64,000 bases of DNA from Amoebidium appalachense (lineage: Eukaryota > Ichthyosporea). Both the position numbers and the translations under genes were made by a program. The DNA lies in the NCBI GenBank assembly GCA_963693365.1, contig CAVNZM010000004.1:2418001-2482000 (forward strand). The letters run 5' to 3'. Numbering within the stretch: position 1 is the first letter of the stretch; every line of letters starts with the position of its first letter. The notes under the pieces were generated by a model. That model saw only the letters and a list, made by a program, of their open reading frames with translations. It ran no database searches and had not been told where the DNA came from. Shown piece after piece: positions 48,531 through 61,470 of this stretch.

Positions 48531-49522
48531 ATGGCCCGGAGACAATGGCATCTCAAACTCTCATTAGTCGTGATACACAGTTCACGCCCGTTTTTAGTTT
48601 CACGCCTGGGGCCAGAGTTGGCCCACCAGACTTGCATGGTATACGTGCATGCTCGACTAAGCCACAGTAATAATGGTGAGTGTCGTTTTTGTACAGCTGC
48701 CCCCCCCCCTAACCCCCTCCTCCTTCCTCTCCCCCTCCCCCTCCTTCTGCCCCTCCCCTCCCCCTCCTGCTCCATCCCTCTCTGTCTCCCTCTCCCTTTC
48801 CACGCCTCCCTTCCTCCCTCTCCCCCCTCCCCTCTCCCTCCCTCCCCCTACCACGCTCTCTCACCCTCCCTCCCTCTCTCTCTCCCTCGTTCCCTCCCTC
48901 CTCCCCTCCCTCCCCCCTTCACCCCCGGCTCTCTGTCCCTCCCTCCCTCTTTCTCTCCTGTCCTCCTCTCCGAGTCCCTCTCGCACTCCCTCCTTCTTTC
49001 CTATCCCCCCCCCCCCCCTCCTCCCCCCTCTCTCCCCCTCCCCATGCCCCCCCACTCTCTCCCTTCTGTGAATATTGAGGTTCCCCCACTTGCTGTCCGT
49101 CCGTCCATTCCTCCCTCTCTTTCCTTCCCCCCCCCTTCCTCCCCTCCCCTGTCTCTGTTTCCCGCCCCCTCCCTCCGCCCGTCCCCCCCCCCCCCCGCTC
49201 CCCCCCCCCCCCCCCCCCCTCCCACCCAACCAACCCCACGTCTCGCTCCCCGCTCCCTCCCTCTCCCTCTCCCCCTCCCTCCCTCTCTCTCCTCCCCCCC
49301 CCCCCCCCCCCCCCTCTCTCTCTCTCTTACTCTCTGAGACTCTCTCTCTCTTCCCCTTCTCCCCCCCTCCCCCCCCCCCCCCCCCCCCCCTTCTCCCCAC
49401 TCTCTCCCTCCTGCCACCTTTTTCTGCTTTCTTATTCTGTCTGACTGGGCTACGTCCTGTTCTAACTTTTAGCTCTCGAAATGTCTGAACACTTTGTGCG
49501 TGTGTACAACGGCAACAGATAG
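48531..49522 (+). CDS. Possible two-exon small protein (64 aa, unrecognised)
   Basis: An ATG at 48531 opens 48 codons to a strong donor (GTGAGT at 48676). A candidate acceptor after 'tgttctaacttttag' (49472), with a good branch-point-like 'ctaac', joins in phase to 'LEMSEHFVRVYNGNR' and a stop at 49522. The peptide starts 'MARRQWHLKLSLVVIHSS'. I recognise no family, and a chance two-exon frame of this size is quite possible. The intron is CT/C-rich. Confidence 0.22.
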
Positions 49523-50023
49523 TGTTGGCTCTTGCATTTGTCTTTTTGCAAAATTTTTGTGTGCATGGCTGTCATAGCCCACACACGTGCGAGTGCTTGC
49601 CGTATGCACAGGTGTTTCTTACTTCCCCCGTGTCTCTTTAACATGTCAATGCTTCCTAGTCCTGGCTGCTTGTCGTTGCACACACATGCGTATGGTGGGT
49701 GGATAGCGGGCAAAGTGGTGTGTGCCCTTTATTTTGCAATGACTGATTTATGTTGTCCGTCATGAAAAAAACAAGGCATTCTAACCCTTTTTAACCCCCC
49801 CCCCCCCCCCCCCCCCCCAACCACCACCACCACCACTACCACACACACAGTCACACACACACACACACACACACACAACACTTACATGCACAAAAGGTCG
49901 TCGCCCCATTCTTTGTGCTGTTCCTCCTTTATTCCCATCTTGTTTCCATCTGGACCTCCTTATTGTTTATTTCCCCCCGTGCCCAGCCCTCAGTCTTGGA
50001 CTTCTCGTTATCGACGATCGATC

Positions 50024-50142
<119 letters not shown>

Positions 50143-50555
50143 GTCTCTCCCCCCCCCCCCCCCCCCCCCCCTCCCCCCCTCCCCCCCCCCCCCCCCCTTT
50201 TCCCCCTCACACATAATTTGTGACCTTCGCGTGCACCACACGCACACAAGCATGCGCGCACGAACACACACACACCGCCACACACACACACACGTGTACA
50301 CACACCCACCCACACACACACCCACGTGTCTGCGTGCTCAAAATGAGGGCGGCGTGTAAGATTATTCATGCTACATGTGCACACGACCACACCACACACA
50401 ATGCTTGTAGGTTTGTCAGGACGTGAAGGTTGTGATCGAATAAAAAGGTACATGCTCTTTTTTTCTTATGGACAAAGGTACAGAGCTAAGTGCAACTGTT
50501 GTGCTTGTTGTCCCGGTGGCTGCAAGTTCAACAGCTACCACAAAGCACGCATGCT

Positions 50556-50559
<4 letters not shown>

Positions 50560-50598
<39 letters not shown>

Positions 50599-50860
50599 CC
50601 CCTCCCCCCTCTCTCGCTCTCTCCACTCGCCCCCCCCCCCCCCCCCCCCCCCCCAACTCCACCTCCACTTGCCCCCCCCCCCCCCCCCCCCACTCCCTCC
50701 CATCCCTCCGCTTCCGCTTTGGCTTCCTCCCTCCCTCCCTCCCTCCCTCCCTCCCTCCCTCCCTCCCTCCCTCCCTCCCTCCCTCCCTCCCTCGGAGTCC
50801 CTCCCTCCCTCCCCCCATACCTCCCTCCCTCCCTCCCTCCCTCCCTCCCTCCCTCCACTC
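50560..50860. repeat. C-tracts and (CCCT)n tetranucleotide repeat
   Basis: C-runs (50560-50690), then CCCT tandem units (about 50727-50793 and 50820-50857). Homopyrimidine almost throughout. Confidence 0.92.
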
Positions 50861-50956
50861 CTCTCACTCTTTCTGTGCATTTGTATGTATGTGTCTGTAT
50901 ACGTACGTCTGTATACGGAGGGGAGGATGGGTTACTGTGGTTGCAACTAACCTCAC

Positions 50957-51038
50957 CTTTGTCAGTAAAGCCTCCATCAACCAGAGCTTTGAGCTCTTCT
51001 CGATTGCTACACAGTTCCAATTCTTTTGGCGGCGCCAT
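50957..51038 (-). CDS. Possible first coding exon of an unidentified minus-strand gene
   Basis: The minus strand reads ATG then 'APPKELELCSNREELKALV' and 'DGGFTDK', ending at a GTGAGG donor in phase 1. The charged, helix-like composition and clean donor suggest a real exon. The next exon cannot be fixed: a phase-compatible candidate starts after 'gtggtag' near 50543, but it lacks a recognisable domain. No family identified. Confidence 0.25.
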
Positions 51039-52429
51039 GCCGGTTACAAGTTTAACTCTTGCAGCAGCGTCAACAACTTGATAAGACCAGGGACTTCGTA
51101 ATAACAGGAACGGCTATTCGTACGTGAAAGAGAGACCAGCCAGCAGTAGGCCCGTGAGCCAAGAATTACAAGGTGCAGTCGCGACTAACTGGCCACCATT
51201 CTTTGAACATGACTAGTGCAGTCGCCTATTGCAACCCAACGTTAACTGTTTAACCATCGCCCAACCCAACGGTCAACGGTCAGCTCGCCGTCGACGGTCA
51301 CGTAAAACCAACAAAAATAACATATGGTTACACGCATATGGCAGACGTCGAAAAAAGCCATAAAATGGGAAAAAGGATAAATTGGCGATATTGCAAAAAT
51401 TCCAAAATAGCGCAAATAGAACCGAACCGTCGAAATATCTTGAAAATACGAGTAAATCGATAAAATCGATATATCCTGATATTTTGAAATGCATTTTATG
51501 GGTTTTCAAAAATCGTTTATCCGTTGAAATGATATTTCAAAAATGTGAAAATTTTAGAATTTATCAGCAGAATATTTGGCATATCTCACTAAAGTTTATG
51601 GAGAAAAGGAAAAATGCGAAAATGGAAATGAGAAAAAAGCCCATATTGATTTGCTCGTTTTGGAATGGGATACTATTCAATTAGAGCGAATATTTTAAAA
51701 CGCCTATTGTTTACTGGAGCGATTAAACGGGTATTTAATTAAGTCGTTTAAAATATATCATGTATATGCATTACGCCCAAATTCTCTATGATGTTCCCAG
51801 TATGTAAACCGCTTACAGCGCAAATATTATCCAAAAATATCAAACAACGTTTGCATTTTATTATTATATATAATTCAAAATCAATTTTTGCTGCATAGTA
51901 GATGTTTTTGTGCCATTCACAAACCAGCCAACGCTGAGCCACCAACTAGAAGATTTGCTTCGTTATAAACATACCGGATTTCCATTGGCTAAAAGTTTGG
52001 CGGGAAACGCGGTAGCGTTGTAAGCTGTAAGATAAACCAGACAATTAAGCATGCTGCATTCTTTCATCAAAGTCCTAAAAACCAAGCAAATATCAATTGT
52101 TTTGTTTAAAAACGTTTATCTGTGTATTTGGTTTGTTTGTGTGCTTGTATGATTTTGTTATCTTAGGATCCTGATTCCTGAATAGGGCTAACGGGGAAAG
52201 TGGCGGGGAAATTCTATAGTCTACATTGCGTAGATCATTGGATTAGACGTCATTCAGTGGAGGGGCCGAAATTTGGGGCTACATGTTTACCTAACTGTGT
52301 TCGTAGAAAAACAGGTTTTAGTTTGATAATGGAGTGGGATCTTCTATATTGTGTCAAATGAAAAAGAAACCAGAGGTCGCGAGAGTCTAGCCATAACTGC
52401 CCACTTTCACTCACAACTTAACATTAAAC
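51039..52429. other. AT-rich spacer upstream of the acetyltransferase
   Basis: 51230-51300 contains repeated 'caacggtca'/'gacggtca' motifs. 51300-52050 is strongly AT-rich and holds the right arm of the inverted repeat; a 100-codon frame at 51382-51684 there is Lys/Ile/Phe-rich and looks like a by-product of composition. 52050-52429 is ordinary sequence and probably the promoter. No C/G-tracts occur in this spacer. Confidence 0.55.
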
Positions 52430-52851
52430 ATGCCTGAGCAGGCCACATTGAAAAGGAACCCAACATGGCCCACAGATCCAAACAAGCGCCATTGGGACCG
52501 CATGGTCAGCGGGGAATACTATAAAGGCTTCGATGAGGAGCTGCTAAACATGAGGGCAGAGGCGAGGGTGTTGGTTTCTCGCTTCAACGAGTTACCCATC
52601 ACTGCCGTGGTAGGTGCATTTGATTTGATGTTTTTAAAAGGAACGTGTTTGTGACTCAAATGGTACTCATGTTGTGCTGTTTTCTTCGGAGTCCCTGCTA
52701 GAACTAATTCAACGAAGGCGTGGGTGCCATTGAACTCGGCTAGCGCTGTTCAGAAAAGAGAATATAATACTGCGTGTACGTGGAGCTGGTTTTACAAGGG
52801 AGGCTGTTGCAATGTTACAGAGATTTTTGTGAGAAATGTGGGTGGTGTGTT

Positions 52852-52888
<37 letters not shown>

Positions 52889-53521
52889 GGTGTGCGGTAT
52901 AGCACAAGGAGGCAGCAAGCAGAGAACAAACATGGCTGAAGAGGATCAAAAAAAAGAACAGGGACACTGAGGGTTGTGTCGGGGAGTGACCTGTGGTTTG
53001 CTATTTCCAGTTTCGAGGGGACTCGGGAGCGGGGCGGGCCGGGGGGGGAGAGGGGGTGATAAAGTTATTGACTGAACATCGCTTCCTCAGCAAGAAAGAG
53101 AGGAAATCATGAAGAAGCTTTTTGGCCCAACTGGAAAGAATGCCTATTTTGAGCCACCCATCCGTGTGGACTATGGTATGTGTAGTTGCTCACACACAAC
53201 CTCCTGCTACTTTCTATTGTTCGTGTTGAGGCGGAAACTTCAACTGTACGTGGGTATTGTAGTTGCATTTCAACTACATCTATAGATTTGAAGTGATGCT
53301 GACCACAAGATGATTCCTTATCATGGCTATGGTTCAGTGTGTGTGGGTTGTTTTTTTTTTTTTTGTTTTTTTTTGTGAAGGAGTGGAGGAGGGGGGGGGG
53401 GGGGGGGGGGGGGGGAGGGGAGGAGGAGAGGGGGGCCTGCTGGAATATAGTGAAAGAGGTCGCATTACACCTAGTTTTTTTTCTTTCCCTTTTTTATTTG
53501 TGTTTGTGTGTGTTTGTGTGT

Positions 53522-53573
<52 letters not shown>

Positions 53574-53765
53574 TCTAGTTTGTTTATGCTTTTTCTTCTT
53601 TTCTTTCCTTTTCTTTTCTTTCTTTCTTTTTTTTTTTTTTTTTGGGGGGGGGGGGGGAGGGAGGGAGGGGGGGGGGGGGGGGGGATAGAGAGAGGACGGG
53701 CTAGGTTTTTTCCTTTTTTTTTTTTTTTTTTTGGGGGGGGGGGGAGCAGGAGGGAGGGGGAGGAT

Positions 53766-53796
<31 letters not shown>

Positions 53797-53884
53797 TGGA
53801 TGGCTTTATGAGTACAGCTTGGGAGATAGGGAAGGAGGTTCTGTGGGGGGGGTGAAGGTTCGTATGGGTGTGGGTGGATGTGGT

Positions 53885-53921
<37 letters not shown>

Positions 53922-53927
53922 CCGGGG

Positions 53928-53972
<45 letters not shown>

Positions 53973-54224
53973 AGGAACGAATGAGGGAGGAGGCAAGATA
54001 ATAATGATATGAATGATGGGTGGACAGTGCAGCGAGGGAGGCACAAGGGCAGAGCATGTTTAAGTTGGGGATTCTTTGTCGTAGCTCCTTGCAGTACACG
54101 ATATTTTTGTGTGGTTGGATATTTTGTCATATGTTTATGGTTATGTCTATAATGCTAGGTTTGTCAGGAAGATGAGGAATCCCAGGGGCAGTTCAAGGGC
54201 CGGGTGGGGGGTGGGTGGGCGCCG

Positions 54225-54258
<34 letters not shown>

Positions 54259-54599
54259 GCTTCTGTCCGATCTTTCAAGTGTAAACACGATGTGGCCGAA
54301 ACCAGTTGCTCATTATTAGCACTTCTGTTTGTTTGTTTTTTGTTTTTTGTTTTTTTCTTTTTCTTTTTTTTTCTTGTTCCCTGTGTGCAGGCAAGAACCT
54401 TTCTGTGGGGGACAACTTTTACTGCAACTTCGGCTGTGTTTTTCTGGACTGTGCGCCCATCACCATTGGGGATAACTGTATGCTAGCCCCCAACGTGCAG
54501 TTCTATCCCGGTAGGTGGCCCGTACCTGTGCCGTGCAAGTGTGTTTGCCGGATTTTGTGGTTAGGGAGGGTAGGGGAAGGCGGGAGATCGGCCGGGGAA

Positions 54600-54630
<31 letters not shown>

Positions 54631-54700
54631 TGCTGGACAATAATCCCGAATTATCATGTCTTTTTTTTTCTTTTTTTTTTTTTTTTTCTTTTTTTTGGGT

Positions 54701-54739
<39 letters not shown>

Positions 54740-55180
54740 GGGGGGGGGGGGGGAGGGGGGGATGTAGGGCTAATGATATTGGTGAGGGAAAGAGAAGGAA
54801 TGGCTTGCCTTTCCCTTTGCTGTTATATTTTCTCGTGATGGTTCCTTATAAGAAGACTATTATGCAGGTTAGACTTGTGGTGTATAAGAAACAGCAACTA
54901 AGAGTTGCAGTACCACCTATTATGGTATGCAGAAGAACGAAGGAGGATTAGACGGGGCCGGAGGGTGTATGTGTGTGGCGACTGCAGCAATGATGGTGCT
55001 CGTGAGAGAGAGGGGAGAGGGGGGGAAGGGGGGGGAGGGGGTTTTCGTTTTTGTTTTTTTGGTGGGAAAAGGGGGGGGGGGGGGGGGGGGCTGGAGCAGT
55101 TTTGGCTGATCATTCTACTTAATTCCTGTTTATTTGATCCTAGTTTTTATATATCTCGGCAACATATCAATGTGTATGTA

Positions 55181-55245
<65 letters not shown>

Positions 55246-55314
55246 CTTTGGAACAGCACTGACCACTTTCTATGGATGGATTGCGGGTCCAAGTTTTCCG
55301 ACACAAAGATACAC

Positions 55315-55345
<31 letters not shown>

Positions 55346-55447
55346 CGCCCACGCACACACACACACTCTCTCTCTTGCTTTTTTCTCTCTCGCTCTCTCT
55401 TTCTATCTCTCTCTCTCCCGCCCTCTCTCTCTGTCTCGCACACACAA

Positions 55448-55541
<94 letters not shown>

Positions 55542-55679
55542 TCTCTTTCTCCCCCCCCCTTCCCCCCTTTCCCTCCCTGCCTCCCTCCTCGTCGCCACCT
55601 CTCCTTCTCTTGCACTCCCTTTTCTCTCCCTTTCCCTCCCTCCCTCTGCCCCTCCGTCCGTCCCTCCCTCTTTCACACA

Positions 55680-55743
<64 letters not shown>

Positions 55744-55787
55744 CGCGCACAAACACACACACGGACACACGCACGCACACGCGCACG

Positions 55788-55854
<67 letters not shown>

Positions 55855-56959
55855 AAACACACACACACAGCCACACATCCATTGGACCCGGTGATCCGGA
55901 CTGCCGGGTGGGAATATGCCCTGCCCATTAAGGTTGGCCACAATGTCTGGATTGGAGGGTATGTTTTCAGACCGTGACTTCCACATTTGCAGGGTGTCTG
56001 CCTTGTTTAATTTTCCTGCATACGTGATCTGCAGTTACCTTCACATCACTTTGGGGATTTTCACATTGAGGCCACGTGTGCGTGTGTGTGTGTATGTGTT
56101 GGGGAGGGGGGTAGGGGGGGGCAGGGGGAGGGTGGGGGGAGGGTTGTGTGTGTTGGGGGGGGGAGGGGGGCAGACGGGGGGATGGGGGGGTTATGTGTGT
56201 GTTGTGGGGAAGGAGGGGGGGGGGGGGGGGGGGGGGAAAGAAGGGGAAAAGAGGGGATGTCTGTGTCTGTGTGTGGGTGGGGGTGGGGGTGAGAATAGGT
56301 GTGGGTGTTGGGGGTGGATTTGGGTGGATGTATGTGTGTGTGTACGTGTGTGCGTGTTTGTGTGCGCGCACGAGTAAGAACCACTGCCTTTACATGACCG
56401 TGTGTGTTGTTGTATGCATCTGTGTTTGTGTACTATTCTAAGGTTATAGCTGTCTGCCTGTGTGTTTCTGCCAGCCATTCACGTACGCCTGTGGGTGTTA
56501 TCCTTTTTCCAGCCGTCCATCATTTGCACGTATGAAGGTTGATAGTGTGACTTTGGCTAAATCCGACTTGTGGTGGTTTTTCACCGACACCCCCCCCCCC
56601 CCCCCCCTTCCCCCCCACCTTCCCCTCCGTGATGTATCTCCCCATAATTTGGCTCGCATAACTGTTCACTTTAAAGTGCCACAATTTATGGGCTTTAGAT
56701 TTTCCCATGCACACCAACTAAGACTGTGATTGGTCAGTTCCACAATCATCAACCCGGGAGTAACCATCGGTGACAATGTGGTCATTGGCTCAGGAAGGTA
56801 TGGGTTTCCTCCTCCCTGCCATGATTGAGCCACGTTTCTGTTAAGTCCGAAAGTGAAACATGTAAAGGGAAAAACCACGGGATGCTGAGGTTAAAGTTAG
56901 GAATCACTGTGTTATTGTACTTACAAAATGTGCAACGACAGGGTGTGTGAGAGAGGGGC

Positions 56960-56990
<31 letters not shown>

Positions 56991-57058
56991 GGGCAGGTGT
57001 GTGGGTGTATTGGTGGGTGTGCTTTGGGGGGGATAGAAATGGATGGGTGGGTGCAGGT

Positions 57059-57097
<39 letters not shown>

Positions 57098-57248
57098 GGG
57101 GGGTGTGTGGGTGTATTGGTGGGTGTGCTTTATGGGGGATAGAAATGGATGGGTGGGTGCAGGGGGGGGGGGGGTGGGGGAGCAGGTGTGTGGGTGTATT
57201 GGTGGGTGTGCTTTGGGGGGGATAGAAATGGATGGGTGGGTGCAGGGG

Positions 57249-57289
<41 letters not shown>

Positions 57290-57782
57290 GTGTGTGGGTG
57301 CACGTGTATTGGTGGGTGTGCTTTGGGGGGGATAGAAATGGATGGGTAGGTGCAGGGGGGGGGGGGGGGGAGGGGAGGGGAGGGGGGGCTGTCACGGGGA
57401 GAAAGGGTGGGGGTAAGGCACCAGTGCTAGCACTGTGACGTGATGTAGCTTTATATTCAGAATCTGTGTTCTCGGCCAATCGGTGACGGACATACATATG
57501 AATATACATACATGTACACCGTTGCCTGCTGTGTGCCCAGACACTCACTTTTGCATGGACACAAGCACTTACACTCAGGCAGGTGTACACACACAGGCAC
57601 ACTCCACTCCACCCACACACACTGACACTAGCACACCTTTGACCTCACATATCCCCTTCTGCAGTGTTGTGACCAAGGACATACCAGATAATGTTGTTGC
57701 TGCCGGTAATCCATGCAGAGTCATCCGTAAAATTACTCCGTCAGAGGACCGTAAGGGGATGCCTGACTACCAGCCGGAGTAA
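52430..57782 (+). CDS. Maltose/galactoside O-acetyltransferase family protein (6 exons, 216 aa)
   Basis: Transfers acetyl from acetyl-CoA to a sugar hydroxyl. Exons: 52430-52609, 53091-53175, 54391-54510, 55871-55958, 56738-56797, 57665-57782, all GT-AG and in phase (651 nt). Residues about 20-60 are the Mac N-terminal domain ('[20 protein letters not shown]'). The rest is a left-handed beta helix of hexapeptide repeats: '[20 protein letters not shown]', 'APNVQFYP', '[20 protein letters not shown]' with the likely catalytic His at 131, 'VGHNVWIGG', '[16 protein letters not shown]', '[20 protein letters not shown]'. It is slightly longer than bacterial LacA/Maa (about 185-205 aa). The natural acceptor is unknown. 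A bacterial-type enzyme with five introns suggests an old acquisition or long eukaryotic residence. Introns are filled with T/G composites and CA repeats. Confidence 0.93.
53352..53970. repeat. Series of (T)n-(G)n composite tracts
   Basis: Within acetyltransferase intron 53176-54390, T-rich then G-run blocks occur at about 53350-53415, 53512-53571 (TG then G), 53629-53684, 53706-53743 and 53886-53970, all in the order T before G. Confidence 0.9.
55172..55870. repeat. T/G composite and long (CA)n, (CT)n arrays
   Basis: A T-rich stretch of about 40 followed by about 29 G (55172-55243), CA repeats (55317-55344), CT-rich sequence, about 95 bp CA (55446-55540), CT/C-rich sequence, then CA again (55674-55870) running into the acceptor of acetyltransferase exon 4. 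Confidence 0.9.
56996..57356. repeat. Minisatellite: four copies of a ~60-bp unit separated by G-tracts
   Basis: Unit 'gtgtgtgggtgtattggtgg' then 'gtgtgctttg', 'gatagaaatggatgggtggg' and 'tgcag' occurs at about 56996, 57103, 57186 and 57291, each followed by a G-tract of different length. Located in the last intron of the acetyltransferase. Confidence 0.92.
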
Positions 57783-57894
57783 ACAAGACTGGTTGGCTTT
57801 CACTTGGTTTGTAGTTTGATTTTATTTACATTGACATGCGTGTTTGTTATTGTTTTTTTGGCCTTGGGTGTGTTCGAGTTTGTCCGCAAAAACT

Positions 57895-57930
<36 letters not shown>

Positions 57931-58535
57931 TGAATGCGTCAAAAAGTACGAATCACACAAGAACAAACGGATAACACGGTGCAGAATGCAAGCCATACAT
58001 AAAGAGTATGCATAATAAGCAGAGCCCATCCTCAGGGGGGGCCCACGTCATCCACAGTACCCGAGTTTCAACCTATTCACCTCGTTAACGAAACCCAACT
58101 CAGATACTGTTTCACTTGGGGGGGGGGGGGGGGGGGGGGGGGGGTTCTGGTGTGTGTGCACCTACTTGCACAATAATATGGATAAAAGAATTGCTTCTTG
58201 GGATGTATAGATCTAAGCCGGATTTATGAAACATTAGTTCTGGCATGAAGGTGGAATCATTGAAGTCCTTTAGTATGACAAGGCAACAGTGATCTTGTTG
58301 CGTAATAGAATATCTCGTCGTGCGCATGTCACCAGAAATTAACCCCCCCCCCTCCCCCCCCCCCCCCCCCCCCCCCTCCCCCCGCCCCTGTGTCTCCTCT
58401 CTGCTGCCCTCTACGGGTTCGATTCTTATAAGTAGGATTGATCTATGGATATCTCTTGTGTGTGCGTGTGTGTGTGTGTGTGCACGTGTGTTTGATTTTG
58501 CGTTTGTGTGTGCACACACTGCGTGCACGTGGATG

Positions 58536-58583
<48 letters not shown>

Positions 58584-58653
58584 TGTGTGTGTGTGTGCGT
58601 GTGCGTGTGTGGTGTGTGTGTGTGTGTGCGTATGCGTCCAGGGACGTGTGTGT

Positions 58654-58703
<50 letters not shown>

Positions 58704-59322
58704 CTATGGCATGTGGTAGATTCAAATTCGAAATGCTTTCGGACACACAGGGAAACCACAGAAATTCGACCAGCAGTACGTTGCACGGTACCCCCATGGC
58801 CAACCCATAAAAAATTATTCCTTATCTCACTTTCGCACATGTTTACATCACTTTCAACTATCATAACCACCATGCCTAATATGACAGCTCATGTCACACG
58901 TTTAGATCATTCAATAAAAGTAGCAATATTCGGCAAAAATCTTGCATTCACCTGGTATCATTGTCATTCGAGTCATCAATTATTCAATAAAACCATGTTA
59001 TCAACTGCATGGTGCCTGCACACGTGTGGCTGTGTGGCTGTGTGTGTGTATGTGCATGTCACGTCTTGTTTCTTACTCGGCATGCGCAGAGTCCTCAGAT
59101 CATTCAATAAATGCATGTGCCCATGTGCCAGTACATGCGCATGAGTGCGCATTTCACAAAAGAACATCAACTGTACGATGTATCACGATGAATATTGTAT
59201 CATGCAGACGGACACACCTCCTGAAAGGTGTGTGTGTACACGGGGCACACATGCAGGTGTCTTCGGGGTGTTGAGAGTGATCATGTTGTGTATGTCCATG
59301 GGACAGTTATGGCATCTGTGTA

Positions 59323-59360
<38 letters not shown>

Positions 59361-59434
59361 AGAAAAAAGAAAAAGAAAGGAAAAGGAAAAAAAGAAGTTG
59401 AGGCTGAAAACCGAGGTCCCGAGCAAGAGATATG
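57783..59434. other. Convergent spacer acetyltransferase / fucosyltransferase
   Basis: No gene seen. It holds dispersed repeat copy C (57929-58117) between G-tracts, TG repeats followed by a G-tract (about 58547-58703), and three AATAAA signals in the shared context 'attcaataaa' near 58910, 58980 and 59103, which could end acetyltransferase transcripts. A G-tract (59326-59359) lies just after the fucosyltransferase stop. Confidence 0.55.
57929..58117 (-). repeat. Dispersed repeat, copy C
   Basis: Reverse complement of copies A/B with very few differences over about 189 bp ('tttgaatgcgtcaaaaagta' to 'cagatactgtttcactt'). The last about 18 bp of copy A are missing and replaced by a G-tract. 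The other end also abuts a G-tract (C on the repeat's own strand), matching A and B. It lies about 146 bp past the acetyltransferase stop. Confidence 0.88.
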
Positions 59435-59990
59435 CTACCACGCAACAGTGAAACCCACACAGGTTAGCTCCGGCTCCAAAGTTTTTGCCCTCCTCTCCAC
59501 CACCTTGGTGCACAGTTTGCAGAACCAATCAGGCGTGCGCTCCTGGCTGGCAATGGCCAATTTTGATTGGACGTGGGCAGGTACGGGCTTGGTGCGCCAT
59601 GCATGGTACTCCATGTATGCAGTCTCGTTACTTGCCAAATAAAGAAGGTGGGCGGCCAAATCGGCGGGCGTCCTGAAAAACACCACTCGATTTTAGTAAT
59701 ATCTTTAATTTAGTCGAAAAGGAATGATCCACCGTTTTTGTAGGTGTACATCAAGTGGTAATAGGTGAGGGACTTCCCCGTTGTGTATGTCCGTGTGTGG
59801 GTGCGGGCGCCCGGGGGGGGGGGGGGGGGGGGGGGGGGACTACACAGGTTTACATATATAAGTGTACTAGCACTGACACAGAGGCAAGACCAGTGGAGGG
59901 AGGTGGGTGGGTGGTGGTGGTGGTGTGTGTGTGTGTATATCTGTGAGGGGGGAGGAGGTGGGGGAAAGGAGAGGCCGAGGGAAGCATTAT

Positions 59991-60021
<31 letters not shown>

Positions 60022-60042
60022 TGGAGGGGATGAGGCACCGGA

Positions 60043-60073
<31 letters not shown>

Positions 60074-60310
60074 TGCATAGAGGAGGCAAGAGTGACGGAT
60101 GAGCAAGGAACATGCCAGGAAAGGGGCCTGGAATGACCAGGGAGGGGAAGGAGGGGGGGGGGGGGGGGGGGGGGGGGGAGGGGGGGGGGGGGGGCGGGTC
60201 GGGTCGGCATCGAAACACTGTATGTGTATGCACATGCGTCACAGCTATCAGGCATGTGGTTAATGTTCACCTGTAGTTTGCTGGAATAAAGATTGGGAGA
60301 CATACATGGG

Positions 60311-60348
<38 letters not shown>

Positions 60349-61134
60349 TTGTTAAAAGAGTTTAATGTAATGGCATGAAATTGATTGTGGCATTATTTTG
60401 ACCACGGAATCATTATATTTGGGTGTGAAACTTTTGCCAAGCCAAAAAAAAAAAAAAAAAAAAAAAAAAAAGGAGATATGAAGATGGGGGGATATACCTC
60501 AATTTTCTCGTCTCAATAACTGATCCCTCGGGCACAAAGTCCATGATAGTCCTCCCGCCCATGTAGACAGGCACAGCTCCAACTCTGAGTGCCTGATAGA
60601 CTTTTTCGGTGTGATAGTCGTCGCAATTTGAATTTTCAGCCGCAAAATGGAAAAGGTGGATAGCCACCAGGCCTTCTTTCCTCTTGAACCCATCCATACT
60701 GCTCAACAATTTGAAAACTTCGGGATATTCTGACCATTCTTTCGCTTCGGGTTCCATTTCATTGTTGTTACACGCACCATAGCTGGCAACAGAAACATTC
60801 TTGTTTTCGATTAGCTGTTTCAGTACATGTGCACGCCCATTCCGTGCCTCGCAGTTAGAAATGACGGCTGAGAGAAGAGCACGTTTTGCACGAACTGCAA
60901 AAGGAACAAACGGAAGGCCAGTGAAGTCTATCGTGCCGTCTGGTTTGACCGGAGGGAAAAATGCCGCAACCTGCGCAGGAAAAAGCGTGCACTTAGTGGC
61001 GCTGTGTATAGTTCTATTGCAGATCACCATCAAGTGTTCTTGGATATGACCCAGAAACTGTGGGTGGATAGATGCTTTCTGTTAATAAAAAAGTTGGGGG
61101 ATCTCCTCCCCTCCCTCCCCCCCCCCCTTTTTTT

Positions 61135-61165
<31 letters not shown>

Positions 61166-61413
61166 ATGGGGCTAATGAATGTAGGATGTGTGCATTTTCC
61201 TATTTTCATTGCTTGTGTGATGGTGGTAATAGATTCATACGGTATGTGTGTGCTGCCTTTTATGTGTTTTTTTACGTGTGCATGTTTTTTTTTGTTTTTT
61301 TTTCCCTAGGGGGGGGGGGGGGGGGGGGGGGGGGGCAAAGAAAAGGCATCACTGCAGATGAGAGGATTTTTTTGCTTTCTCCCTCTCTCTCCTTTTTTTG
61401 TGTGTGCGCGTGT

Positions 61414-61470
<57 letters not shown>

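Noticed and set aside
51382-51684. 100-codon Lys/Phe/Ile-rich frame
   Set aside because: It lies in the AT-rich inverted repeat; the related arm does not conserve the frame.
56928-57620. Long glycine/proline frames over the minisatellite
   Set aside because: The minisatellite unit plus G-tracts is open in several frames; it lies in an intron of the acetyltransferase.
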